Assembly: GCA_016291495.1 (NCBI GenBank)
Contig: JAEEXI010000002.1
Coordinates: forward strand, 177,880 to 241,879
DNA length: 64,000 bases
Origin: Prevotella sp.
Lineage (GTDB): Bacteria; Bacteroidota; Bacteroidia; Bacteroidales; Bacteroidaceae
Direction of reading: 5' to 3'
A model generated the notes under the pieces. It had not been told where the DNA came from. It did not search any database and saw only the letters and a program-made list of their open reading frames with translations. Each line of letters begins with the position of its first letter. Positions within the stretch are counted from its first letter, which is position 1. Of the stretch, positions 33,573 to 41,732 are shown piece after piece. Made by a program: the position numbers and the translations under genes.

Positions 33573-35237
33573 TTTCGCATATTTATCAATCAGCGACTGG
33601 GCTTGTTCATTACCCATCTCCTTGGCTTTCTGGAGATTCTTGGCACCTTCCGCCTTTTGGTTGTTGAGACATTGGGCAAGGCCCAGGAAGAGGTAGCCGT
33701 CGGAAGACTCCGGAGCGATGCGGATTAGCTGCTGGGCCGTCTCGATGGCTTCCTTATGCATACCGACACGTATCTGCAGGGAGGCTTTCTCTCCTTGATA
33801 CATCGGGTCAGTAGGTGACAGCTCTATGGCTTTGTCGATGTCATTCAATGCCTGTTGGTAAAGATGACCGCCAATTTCCGCAATCGCACGGTTGTAATAG
33901 AACTGGGGCCCCAGCTGGGTTCCCATCAGTTCGGCATAGTCGTTATAGTCGCTGACGGCAGGACGGAATTTCCCTGTAGCGTATAATGCCTGGGCACGAG
34001 CCAACAGATAAGGGGCTGCCGTCTTTACGTAAGGGCGACTGAACTGGTTGACAGCACTGTCGAGTAATGCGATCTGCTGGTCAGTCTCGCCCAACTGCGC
34101 CTTACACTGTGAGGCTGCATAGAAGATATCCGCACTGCGAAGGTCGCTGTGTGTCAGCTGTTCGTACAGTTGGTATGCATCGGCATATTGACCTTGGGCA
34201 TAACGGATCTGAGCCTGTTGCTGCAGATAGACAGACATGGGATTAAGGCGGTAGGCCTCCTGTGACTCGCTGAGAGCCTTGTCGAGCGTCCATGCACTGA
34301 AGGGCTTGTCATTCTGATAAAGTTCTTTCTGGTAGATAATCTCAGCATACTGGTAATGGGCATCGTCTTTCTTGTCTGCCAGCTTTACGGCTTTCTGCAA
34401 GTCCTCGTCGGCACTGCTGAAATTACCCTTTGAAACCTGATAGCGAGCCCGATAGATATATCCGTCAGCCTCATTGGGGAACTTCTGGATGAAACGCTCC
34501 ACCATGTTGGCATACTGACTGTCGCTCTTTGTTGACGAGGCAAGGAGCAGGGTAATGAGGGCTTCGTCGACCTTGTCAGGCAGTGCGATAGCAATATGGG
34601 TCTGCTTCAGGGCAGGATCGTTGATGCTTAATCCGGAAATCTTCAAGTCGGCGGCAAAACGGGCATCAACAGCATAGGAGACCCCTTTCTGGTCGCCTGC
34701 GGACGGCTGGATGATACCAACCACCTCACCGTTCTGGTTGAGTACGGGACTGGTGACATGACTCTCCTCAGCATTCAACTGAAGCGTATAATACTGATAG
34801 GTGTCTTGAAACTTCTCTGCACTTTTCACCGTTCCCTGAATACAGACAGGGTCCTTCTTGACGGCATAGGGAAGCAACCAGATGCTGCTGCCGTTAGTTG
34901 CGGTAGAGGCAATGGGTAGGGGAGCCGTCTTCCTGGCAGTTGCCTGAAACTTAGCCACATCATAGATTTCATTGGCACCGAGTATCTGTTCTACAGGATA
35001 CTCCTTTCCTTGTGCATCGATAATCACGGCACGCTGGGCTCCCTTGAAAGGGGCATAGCTGCTGACAGCCTCTCCATCAGAACCGATAAAGAAACCCGTA
35101 CTGCTGGCAAGTAAGGAACCGTCAGCGGAAAAGGTCTTCAGGGTGAATACCGACTTGGCAGCCTTGGAAACCCAAGACTGGGCAGAAAGTGATAAAAAGG
35201 AAAGAAGGAATAATGGTAAGAAAAATAATCGTTTCAT
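33570..35237 (-). CDS. Secreted TPR protein with degenerate trypsin-like domain
   Basis: The protein has 555 residues. It has a signal peptide (MKRLFFLPLFLLSFLSLSAQ). Residues about 24-205 follow the order of a trypsin-like (DegP-type) protease: VFTLKTFSADG, STGFFIGSDGEAVSS, DVAKFQ, SHVTSPVLNQNGEVVGI, SYAVDARF. The His position in the usual TNxHV motif is SSYAPF here, and the Ser in GNSGGP is replaced by THVTSP-like sequence (SHVTSPVL), so it is probably inactive. Residues about 230-555 are TPR repeats (for example YYNRAIAEIGGHLYQQALNDIDKAIELSPTDP). It is the last gene of the dnaN-recN run and overlaps recN by 4 bp. Confidence 0.82.
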   Translation of the reverse strand: MKRLFFLPLFLLSFLSLSAQSWVSKAAKSVFTLKTFSADGSLLASSTGFFIGSDGEAVSSYAPFKGAQRAVIIDAQGKEYPVEQILGANEIYDVAKFQATARKTAPLPIASTATNGSSIWLLPYAVKKDPVCIQGTVKSAEKFQDTYQYYTLQLNAEESHVTSPVLNQNGEVVGIIQPSAGDQKGVSYAVDARFAADLKISGLSINDPALKQTHIAIALPDKVDEALITLLLASSTKSDSQYANMVERFIQKFPNEADGYIYRARYQVSKGNFSSADEDLQKAVKLADKKDDAHYQYAEIIYQKELYQNDKPFSAWTLDKALSESQEAYRLNPMSVYLQQQAQIRYAQGQYADAYQLYEQLTHSDLRSADIFYAASQCKAQLGETDQQIALLDSAVNQFSRPYVKTAAPYLLARAQALYATGKFRPAVSDYNDYAELMGTQLGPQFYYNRAIAEIGGHLYQQALNDIDKAIELSPTDPMYQGEKASLQIRVGMHKEAIETAQQLIRIAPESSDGYLFLGLAQCLNNQKAEGAKNLQKAKEMGNEQAQSLIDKYAK

Positions 35238-36892
35238 CGTTTGAGTAATTCTTTTGCGTTTTGTATGGCCGCAGCAGTAATGTCACTGCCGCTAAGCATC
35301 TGGGCTATCTCATGGATGCGTTCCTCGTCAGAGAGCAGTTGCATCCGACTGGTCGTTCCTTTGGTCGTCTCTTCCTTGGAAACCCTGTAGTGGGTAGTAC
35401 CAAGGGCAGCTATCTGGGGTAGGTGGGTGATGGAGATGACTTGTCGGTCGTTGGCTCCCATCTCCTGCATAATCTCTGCCATGCGCTCTGCTATCTTTCC
35501 GCTGACACCCGTATCTATCTCGTCAAAGATGATGGTGGGGAGCTTGACGGCCCCACTAATCATGGCTTTCAGGGAGAGCATCACACGGGCTATCTCACCG
35601 CCAGAGGCAACTTGAGCGATAGGCTGCAAAGGACTGGAGGTATTGGCGCTGAACAGGAAAGCGATATCATCCTGTCCGTTCTTGTGCAGGTCGGTCTTGT
35701 TGACTTTCACCTCAAAGCGGACGTTCGGCATACCCAGTGGTACCAACCGTTCACGCATCTGTTGCTCAATATCCTTGGCAGCATTCTGACGGAACTTGGT
35801 GAGCTTATCTGCCTGTTGCTGACACTTCGTCTGCAAGGCATCCAATTCACTTTGCAGGGTTGCCACTGCCTCGTCGCTATTCTCTATCAGACTGAGTTGC
35901 CGTTTCAGTTCATCACGTTGCTGTATCAGTTCGGAAATGGTATCGGCATGATATTTCTTCTGCAAGTCATACAACTTATCTAACCGCAGGTTGATGCGTT
36001 CCAGTTCCGCAGGGTCGAAGTCGATGTCGTCCAACTGTACCTCCACGTCCTGGGCGATATCTTTGAGTTCTATCTGGCAACTCTCCATGCGCTCGAGCCA
36101 TTCTTCAGCAGCTGGATAGACCTTCGTGATGGTCTGAAGGGCAGAGAGTGATTTGCGGAGTAGGGAGAGGACACCCTGTTCGTCGGCAGACAGATGTTGT
36201 TGCGTCTCATAGAGTGCCGTCTTGATATCCTCGCTATGGGTCATCGTCTCTCGCTGTTGCTCCATTTCCTCCTGTTCATCCTCTATGAGTTGAGCATTCT
36301 CCAATTCGTCGTATTGGAACTGTAGGAAGTCGAGATTCTGACGGTTGCGCTCCATCTCCTCCTGTAATTGCTGCAACTGTCGTTGCTTCTCATGATAGGC
36401 GGAGTAGGTCTGCTGGTAAGTCGTCAGCGCATCCTGGTCTTTGGCAAGGGTATCAATCACCTCCAACTGGAAGTCTTGCTTGCCCAACAGCAGATTCTGA
36501 TGCTGGGAATGTATGTCAACGAGCATATCGCCCAATTCCTTCAACAAGGAGAGGGCAACGGGAGTGTCGTTGACGAAAGCACGACTCTTGCCTGCTGCGG
36601 TCAGTTCCCGTCGTATGATGCAGTCAGAGGCATCATAGTCGATGTCATTCTCCTCGAAAAACGGTTTCAACTGATATCGGGTCAGGTCGAAATGAGCCTC
36701 GATGATACAACGGTCGGCTCCTTGCTTGATGGTCTTGGAGTCAGCACGTTGTCCCAACAAGAGTCCGATGGCACCAAGGATGATACTCTTACCGGCACCC
36801 GTCTCACCAGTGATGACGGAGAAACCGGGACGTAACTCGATATCGAGTTCATCAATCAGTGCGAAGTTCTTGATGTATAGTTGTTGAAGCAT
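35234..36892 (-). CDS. recN: DNA repair protein RecN
   Basis: The protein has 552 residues. It is an SMC-like ATPase with Walker A VITGETGAGKSIIL (residues 27-40), coiled-coil arms at about 150-370 (many Gln/Glu/Leu heptads such as KQRQLQQLQEEMERNRQNL), the signature QVASGGEIARVMLSLK, and Walker B TIIFDEIDTGVSGK. It tethers broken DNA ends during recombination repair. Its 3' end overlaps the TPR gene start by 4 bp; DUF4835 lies 3 bp upstream. Confidence 0.95.
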   Translation of the reverse strand: MLQQLYIKNFALIDELDIELRPGFSVITGETGAGKSIILGAIGLLLGQRADSKTIKQGADRCIIEAHFDLTRYQLKPFFEENDIDYDASDCIIRRELTAAGKSRAFVNDTPVALSLLKELGDMLVDIHSQHQNLLLGKQDFQLEVIDTLAKDQDALTTYQQTYSAYHEKQRQLQQLQEEMERNRQNLDFLQFQYDELENAQLIEDEQEEMEQQRETMTHSEDIKTALYETQQHLSADEQGVLSLLRKSLSALQTITKVYPAAEEWLERMESCQIELKDIAQDVEVQLDDIDFDPAELERINLRLDKLYDLQKKYHADTISELIQQRDELKRQLSLIENSDEAVATLQSELDALQTKCQQQADKLTKFRQNAAKDIEQQMRERLVPLGMPNVRFEVKVNKTDLHKNGQDDIAFLFSANTSSPLQPIAQVASGGEIARVMLSLKAMISGAVKLPTIIFDEIDTGVSGKIAERMAEIMQEMGANDRQVISITHLPQIAALGTTHYRVSKEETTKGTTSRMQLLSDEERIHEIAQMLSGSDITAAAIQNAKELLKR

Positions 36893-36895
36893 CTC

Positions 36896-37795
36896 TTAAT
36901 TCTTGATTTTGTCCCAGGCATTACTTTGGGAGGCATTGATGGAAAACAGCAGTTCATAGACCTGCTCCTTTTCTTTCTGGGTTCCTTTCCCATGATAGAT
37001 GGATGCAAGTTCATCGCGCTTGTAGTCTGTCCATATCTGTGGCAACAGACTCAACGGTTTGTTCTCGTGGGCCTCTTTCAGGTTCTGGAGTGCTGTTGTG
37101 ATATTGGCTCTGCCACGTTCCACATTATTTGCCATCTCGTCGAGCCCGTTACGATAATAGTCGTATTGTAACTGCCGTAGGGGCTTCATGCCTTCATCCA
37201 GATAATCGTTGATAATGGCAAAACGGTTACGGCTGGTCTCAAAGGCTTTCCATCCTGTGTAACCAAGGTTCTGGGTGTTGTTCACCAGATTCAGACAGCG
37301 TTGCAGCACGTCTGTGCCTCCCATTGGGGCGAAACTGTCGAGGTCGAGTCCGATAATCAGGTAAGCATAATAGGCGAAGAGTGCCGTCAACTGATTATCA
37401 ACCATCTCTTCCTGAAAGTTCAACTGGTCGAACTGTGTGTATTCGAAATGGAAGTCCGCATCCTTATTATTATATAAGGTAGTGGTATAGGTTGACTGAA
37501 AAACAGGACGAATGGCCTGTATCATAGCTGTCGCCTCAAAACGGTTAGCCGTCTTGTCGTATTTGGTAATGGTGATATTGAAGTTGCAAGTGATACGCTC
37601 ATGCTTCTGGAATTGATAATCTGTCCATTGTCGCTCATTGACAAACAGCTCCAACGCCTGTTGCAGCGTTTCAAAAACACTGGCATCCGTACCTTGTATC
37701 TGGGCATGATTAATGGTCACCTTGGCATTCAGTTCCTGGGCATGCAGACTGAATGGACAAAGTATGGCGATAAGGAGCCAGATGATTTTCTTCAT
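36896..37795 (-). CDS. DUF4835 family protein
   Basis: The protein has 299 residues. It has a signal peptide (MKKIIWLLIAILCPFSLHAQ) followed by ELNAKVTINHAQIQGTDASVFETLQQALELFVNERQWT, the DUF4835 opening. Conserved later parts are FEATAMIQAIRPVFQSTYTTTLYNNKD, LTALFAYYAYLIIGLDLDSFAPMGG and YTGWKAFETSRNRFAIINDYLDEGMKPLRQLQYDYYRNGLD. It is predicted to be periplasmic or outer-membrane associated; the function is not established. The location between coaBC and recN is the usual one in this phylum. It overlaps the coaBC 3' end by 4 bp. Confidence 0.88.
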   Translation of the reverse strand: MKKIIWLLIAILCPFSLHAQELNAKVTINHAQIQGTDASVFETLQQALELFVNERQWTDYQFQKHERITCNFNITITKYDKTANRFEATAMIQAIRPVFQSTYTTTLYNNKDADFHFEYTQFDQLNFQEEMVDNQLTALFAYYAYLIIGLDLDSFAPMGGTDVLQRCLNLVNNTQNLGYTGWKAFETSRNRFAIINDYLDEGMKPLRQLQYDYYRNGLDEMANNVERGRANITTALQNLKEAHENKPLSLLPQIWTDYKRDELASIYHGKGTQKEKEQVYELLFSINASQSNAWDKIKN

Positions 37796-39018
37796 AAGAT
37801 AGATGCTAATTCGTTGACAATATCTATTGCCACTTCATTCTTGGGCTTACGCGGGAAGTCTTTCTGCCCCTGCCGAGAGATGATGCTGATCTGGTTCTCG
37901 TCAGACTGGAAACAGGTACCTTTGTTGCGCAGTGAGTTGAGCACAATAAAATCGAAATTCTTACGTTCCAACTTTCCTTGCGCATTCTGCTGTTCGTCAT
38001 TCGTCTCTAAGGCAAAGCCCACCAGTCGTTGGTCGGCACGTTTCATCTTTCCCAACTCAGCGGCAATGTCGCGTGTGGGTTTCAGACGGATGACCAAGTC
38101 GTCTTTCTCGCGCTTGATTTTCTCAGAGGCAATCGTCTCTGGACGGAAATCGGCAACAGCAGCACAAAGAATGGCTGCGTGACAGGAACCGAAAAGACGA
38201 GTGGCTGCCTGATACATCTCCTCACAACTTTCCACATCAGTGCGATGAATAGAGGCGAGGGATGAAAGATGAGAGGTAAGGGATGTGCTGACAGGGCCTG
38301 CAATGAGTTCTACCTCAGCACCCTGACGGGCACACGCTTCCGCAAGGGCGAAACCCATCTTGCCACTGGAGTAGTTACCGATGAAGCGCACAGGGTCTAT
38401 CTTCTCATAGGTAGGACCGGCAGTAATGAGGATTCTCTTAGAGGTGAGAGGTAAGTGGTTAGAGGAGAGAGAGGTGTTGGCAAACCATTGGTCTAAGTAT
38501 TCCACAATCTTCTCAGGCTCTTCCATCCGTCCTTTACCTTCCAGTCCAGAGGCCAGGAAACCACTTTGCGGCTCGATAATCTGATTGCCATACGACTGCA
38601 GTTTCTTCATGTTCTCCTGTGTCGTAGGATGCTGGTACATATCCAGATCCATTGCAGGGGCAATGAAGACAGGTGCCTTCATAGACAGATAGGTGGTGAT
38701 GAGCATATTATCAGCAACACCATTCGCCATCTTACCCAGGGTGGAGGCAGTACAGGGAGCTATCAGCATTGCATCTGCCCACAAGCCCAGTGCCACATGG
38801 GAATGCCACGTACCGTCGCGCTGTGAGAAGAAATCGCTGATGACGGGCTTCTGGGTCAGGGCAGACAGGGTAATGGGAGTGATAAACTCCTTACCGGCAG
38901 GAGTGATAACCACCTGCACCTCTGCTCCTGCCTTGATGAGCCCTCGGATGATATAGCAAGCCTTATAGGCGGCTATGGAGCCTGTAATACCAAGGACAAT
39001 CTTCTTACCTCTTAGCAT
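37792..39018 (-). CDS. coaBC: CoaBC: phosphopantothenoylcysteine decarboxylase / phosphopantothenate-cysteine ligase
   Basis: The protein has 408 residues. The N-terminal CoaC flavoprotein has VLGITGSIAAYKACYIIRGL, the active-site His region GTWHSHVALG and the substrate motif APAMDLDMYQHP. The C-terminal CoaB part has ITAGPTYEKIDPVRFIGNYSSGKMG and AAVADFRPE. It makes 4'-phosphopantetheine from phosphopantothenate and cysteine with CTP. In the flap region the family ACGxxGxGRM motif is ASGLEGKGRM, so Ser replaces Cys. Two period-7 arrays encode the linker SLSSNHLPLTSK and the loop SLTSHLSSLASIHR. It is in the dnaN-recN run. Confidence 0.95.
   Translation of the reverse strand: MLRGKKIVLGITGSIAAYKACYIIRGLIKAGAEVQVVITPAGKEFITPITLSALTQKPVISDFFSQRDGTWHSHVALGLWADAMLIAPCTASTLGKMANGVADNMLITTYLSMKAPVFIAPAMDLDMYQHPTTQENMKKLQSYGNQIIEPQSGFLASGLEGKGRMEEPEKIVEYLDQWFANTSLSSNHLPLTSKRILITAGPTYEKIDPVRFIGNYSSGKMGFALAEACARQGAEVELIAGPVSTSLTSHLSSLASIHRTDVESCEEMYQAATRLFGSCHAAILCAAVADFRPETIASEKIKREKDDLVIRLKPTRDIAAELGKMKRADQRLVGFALETNDEQQNAQGKLERKNFDFIVLNSLRNKGTCFQSDENQISIISRQGQKDFPRKPKNEVAIDIVNELASIL
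38252..38286. repeat. Period-7 array, 5 units (GAGGTAA type), inside coaBC
   Basis: GAGGCGA, GGGATGA, AAGATGA, GAGGTAA, GGGATGT on the plus strand. It encodes the loop SLTSHLSSLASIHR in CoaB. Confidence 0.75.
38441..38468. repeat. Period-7 array, 4 units (GAGGTGA type), inside coaBC
   Basis: GAGGTGA, GAGGTAA, GTGGTTA, GAGGAGA on the plus strand. It encodes the linker between the CoaC and CoaB domains and has the same unit as the array at 18844. Confidence 0.8.
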
Positions 39019-39019
39019 A

Positions 39020-39877
39020 TTACCTGTTCATTTGACTCTCCCGTAAACGGATACGGGTGAGTACTTGTTTGGTATTATAGGTGAAATCGCCTGCCAACAC
39101 CCAGCTGTAATAACCTGGGTCATAGCGTAATACCTGTGCAACGGGCTCTCCCTTGTGCTTGCCGAAGTTGAAGACCTCTGTCAGCACGGGATTGCCGGCT
39201 TCGTCGACGATGGTATTGCCCATACGGTCTTTCTGCTCTCCCCAGACGATACGCCCGGCGAAGTCGATATTGTTGTTAGACCTTGAGAAATCGGCCAAGA
39301 ACTGCATGTCATTCTGTAGGACACGGTCTGGCTCTTCCTGTTTCTCTGCCGTATACATGTCCAGCTGTCCCTGCAGAACCCGATAGGTTGCCTCTGTATC
39401 TTCGTCGGCACGGTGGGCCGTAAAGTCTTCCTCCATCTTCCTGCCGCAGTAAAATTTGTAGGCGGCAGCAAGATTGCGGCGCTCCATCTTGTGATAGATG
39501 GTCTGCACATCAATCAGTCGGCATTTGGAAAAGTCGAAGTCAACACCTGCACGAAGAAATTCCTCAGCCAACAAAGGTACATCGAAGTGGTTGGAGTTGA
39601 AGCCTGCGATATCGCTGCCGCTGAACACCTGATTCAATTGTTGTGCCAGTTGCTTGAAGGTAGGCTTGTCCTTTACGTCCTCGTTCTTGATGCCAGTCAG
39701 ATCCTCTACTACGGGAGGGATGGGTTTCTCGGGGTTGATCAAGTGGTTGCCCCGTTCTTCCTTTCCGTCAGGGTAGACTTTGATATAGGATATTTGAATG
39801 ACACGGTCCTTGACAAGGTCAAGGCCCGTGGTCTCCAAATCGAATATGACGAGTGGCTTCTGTAAGTTCAGTTTCAT
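39020..39877 (-). CDS. 3'-5' exonuclease, DnaQ/DEDD family
   Basis: The protein has 285 residues. The exonuclease motifs are Exo I IFDLETTGLDL (residues about 11-21), Exo II GFNSNHFDVPLL and Exo III TAHRADEDTEATYRVL with His and Asp, giving a DEDDh active site. About 90 further C-terminal residues (GEPVAQVLRYDPGYYSWVLAGDFTYNTKQVLTRIR) are typical of the Bacteroidales version annotated as an epsilon-like subunit. It probably degrades single strands from 3' ends in replication or repair. It starts 2 bp after dnaN and ends 1 bp before coaBC. Confidence 0.92.
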   Translation of the reverse strand: MKLNLQKPLVIFDLETTGLDLVKDRVIQISYIKVYPDGKEERGNHLINPEKPIPPVVEDLTGIKNEDVKDKPTFKQLAQQLNQVFSGSDIAGFNSNHFDVPLLAEEFLRAGVDFDFSKCRLIDVQTIYHKMERRNLAAAYKFYCGRKMEEDFTAHRADEDTEATYRVLQGQLDMYTAEKQEEPDRVLQNDMQFLADFSRSNNNIDFAGRIVWGEQKDRMGNTIVDEAGNPVLTEVFNFGKHKGEPVAQVLRYDPGYYSWVLAGDFTYNTKQVLTRIRLRESQMNR

Positions 39878-39879
39878 AG

Positions 39880-41004
39880 TTAATCGTTTATCAACATCGG
39901 CATCATCAGCATGAGCACATCCTGGTTCTCAGGCTGCTCTGAGGGCAGAACGAGTCCTGCACGGCTGGGGTCTGCCAACTGGATGATTACTTCCTGACAT
40001 TCAAAGTTACTCAGAATCTCGATGAAGGAAGATCCTTTGAAACCGATGCTCATAGGCTGTCCGTTATAGTCGCATGACATGCGCTCTGTAGCGGTCTTTG
40101 AGAAGTCGTAGTCCTCAGCATCCAACTGCAGTGTACCACCCTCTACATGGAAGCGGATGAGGTTGCTGGAGTCGTTGGCAAAAGGCTGTACACGACGCAG
40201 GGCAGCTAGCAGTCCCAGACGGTCGATGGTCAGCACATTGGGATTGCCCTGAGGAATCACGGAGTTGTAGTTAGGATAGCGTCCCTCAATCAAACGGCAG
40301 GTAATCTGTCCGTCGCCATAGTTGATCTGTGCGTTACGCTCGTCGAAACGAACCTCCACGTCACCACCATCCTTCTGCAAGAGGTTCTTCAACAAGGAAG
40401 CGGGTTTCTTAGGCAAAATAAAGGCGGCAGGCTGCTCGCTCTGGATGGTGAAAATCTTGTTACGCACCAACTTATGACCGTCAGAGGCAACAATGGCAAG
40501 ACACTCAGGAGTGAGGTCGAAGTAGATACCGTTCATCACTGGACGAAGCTCATCCTGTGCTGTGGCAAATACGGAACGGTTGATGTTCTCGGCCAGCAAC
40601 GCACTGGAGATGGTGATGGTGTTGGCACTATCGCTGATGTTCTGAGCCTGCGGGAACTCGTCAGCATTCTCGATGGGCAAAGAGAACATACCATTCTGAT
40701 AACTGATCTTGGCTAAATTCTCCTGTTGGTTGACATCAAAGGTGATAGGCTGCTCGGAGAAGCCTTTGACGGCTTCCAGCAAGTCGTGGTTGTTAATGGC
40801 AAAACGACCGTTTCCGTCACAGTCTGTCAGTTCTACCTGGGTGTTCATCACGTTCTCGCTGTCTGAAGCGGTCAGATAAAGCACATTGTCCTGAATGTCA
40901 AACAGGAAATCGGCTAAGATTGGCAAGGAATTCTTGCTGTTGATCACTCTCGAAAGAGCATTGAGCTTGCTGCTGAGCGCAGTGCTTGATACTGTAAATC
41001 TCAT
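39880..41004 (-). CDS. dnaN: DNA polymerase III beta subunit (sliding clamp)
   Basis: The protein has 374 residues from ATG 41004 (MRFTVSSTALSSKLNALSRVINSKNSLPILADFLFDI); the frame continues upstream over the promoter, so the longer start is rejected. Three clamp folds are visible, with FVLPKKPASLL and EGRYPNYNSVIP in the middle and a C-terminal LMMPMLIND (MxPMR-type ending). It encircles DNA and tethers the replicase. It heads the run dnaN, exonuclease, coaBC, DUF4835, recN, TPR gene. dnaA is not near. Confidence 0.96.
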   Translation of the reverse strand: MRFTVSSTALSSKLNALSRVINSKNSLPILADFLFDIQDNVLYLTASDSENVMNTQVELTDCDGNGRFAINNHDLLEAVKGFSEQPITFDVNQQENLAKISYQNGMFSLPIENADEFPQAQNISDSANTITISSALLAENINRSVFATAQDELRPVMNGIYFDLTPECLAIVASDGHKLVRNKIFTIQSEQPAAFILPKKPASLLKNLLQKDGGDVEVRFDERNAQINYGDGQITCRLIEGRYPNYNSVIPQGNPNVLTIDRLGLLAALRRVQPFANDSSNLIRFHVEGGTLQLDAEDYDFSKTATERMSCDYNGQPMSIGFKGSSFIEILSNFECQEVIIQLADPSRAGLVLPSEQPENQDVLMLMMPMLIND

Positions 41005-41045
41005 GAGTATTTCATTTATTTGTTTTAAGTCTTGCAAATTGAGTA

Positions 41046-41077
41046 CAAAAATACAAAATAACTTGCGCAATCGCAAA
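41046..41077 (-). promoter_or_regulatory. Promoter for the dnaN-recN run
   Basis: On the minus strand: TTTG (41074-41077), a 20-bp gap, and TATTTTTG (41046-41053), a perfect consensus match. ATG 41004 is 41 bp downstream. Confidence 0.8.
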
Positions 41078-41117
41078 AATATTCCGTAAAATATTCTCAA
41101 ATTAAAAGTATTTTTCG

Positions 41118-41125
41118 TAATTTCG
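41118..41125 (+). promoter_or_regulatory. Weak -7 box for the DUF3127 gene
   Basis: TAATTTCG has one mismatch to TAnnTTTG and lies 44 bp before ATG 41170. No clear -33 element. Confidence 0.4.
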
Positions 41126-41169
41126 CAATCTGAAACGTAAAATCAACAATTTATAACGAATCAATAATT

Positions 41170-41571
41170 ATGGAATTAACAGGTAAGATTATTGCCGTGC
41201 TCGAGCCAAGAGGCGGTGTTTCTAGCAGAACGGGTAATGCTTGGAAATCTCAAGACTTTGTCATTGAGGTTCCTGGTCAGTATCCACGCAAGTGTGTGTT
41301 TACTGTTTTCGGAGAGGACCGACTGAACCAATTTAATATTCAGATGGGAGAAGATCTGACAGTATCTTTCGATATTGATGCTCGTGAGTTCAATGGTCGT
41401 TGGTATAATGATGTTCGTGCTTATAACGTGACTCGTGGTGCCGCTTCCGTCGCAGGTGCTCCTCAGGCTACTCCGTTCCCACCGCAGGCTGCTCCTCAGG
41501 ATGCTGCCGCGCCATTCCCTCCGGCACAGGAACCCGCAGGCGAGGGTAGTGCTGATGACCTTCCCTTTTAG
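41170..41571 (+). CDS. DUF3127 family protein (SSB-like)
   Basis: The protein has 133 residues. The N-terminal 90 residues are an OB-like domain: MELTGKIIAVLEPRGGVSSRTGNAWKSQDFVIEVPGQYPRKCVF, then DLTVSFDIDAREFNGRWYNDVRAYNV. The tail is Pro/Ala/Gln-rich and ends in DDLPF, very like the DDxPF tail of single-stranded DNA-binding protein SSB, which recruits other repair proteins. This suggests single-strand binding, by analogy only. It is a single-gene unit between dnaN (divergent) and rpsA (convergent), with a strong terminator. Confidence 0.88.
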   Translation: MELTGKIIAVLEPRGGVSSRTGNAWKSQDFVIEVPGQYPRKCVFTVFGEDRLNQFNIQMGEDLTVSFDIDAREFNGRWYNDVRAYNVTRGAASVAGAPQATPFPPQAAPQDAAAPFPPAQEPAGEGSADDLPF

Positions 41572-41603
41572 GATTACCTTCTAAGGAGGGTATATATAAT
41601 ATT

Positions 41604-41647
41604 ATTAAGGTGGCAGACTCAATTCGTTTGCCACCTTAATTGTATAT
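41604..41647 (+). terminator. Rho-independent terminator of the DUF3127 gene
   Basis: A perfect 12-bp inverted repeat ATTAAGGTGGCA / TGCCACCTTAAT (41604-41615, 41629-41640), followed by TGTATATTT. Confidence 0.85.
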
Positions 41648-41673
41648 TTATTACTTCCAAATTCTCGAGAGAT

Positions 41674-41710
41674 AAAAAAAGGCTGCATCCCAATGTGGAG
41701 ATGCAGCCTT
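41674..41710 (-). terminator. Rho-independent terminator of rpsA
   Basis: AAGGCTGCATC (41679-41689) pairs with GATGCAGCCTT (41700-41710). In the minus-strand transcript the hairpin is followed by seven U. Confidence 0.85.
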
Positions 41711-41732
41711 GTGATATAGGAAGGAGAGGGGA

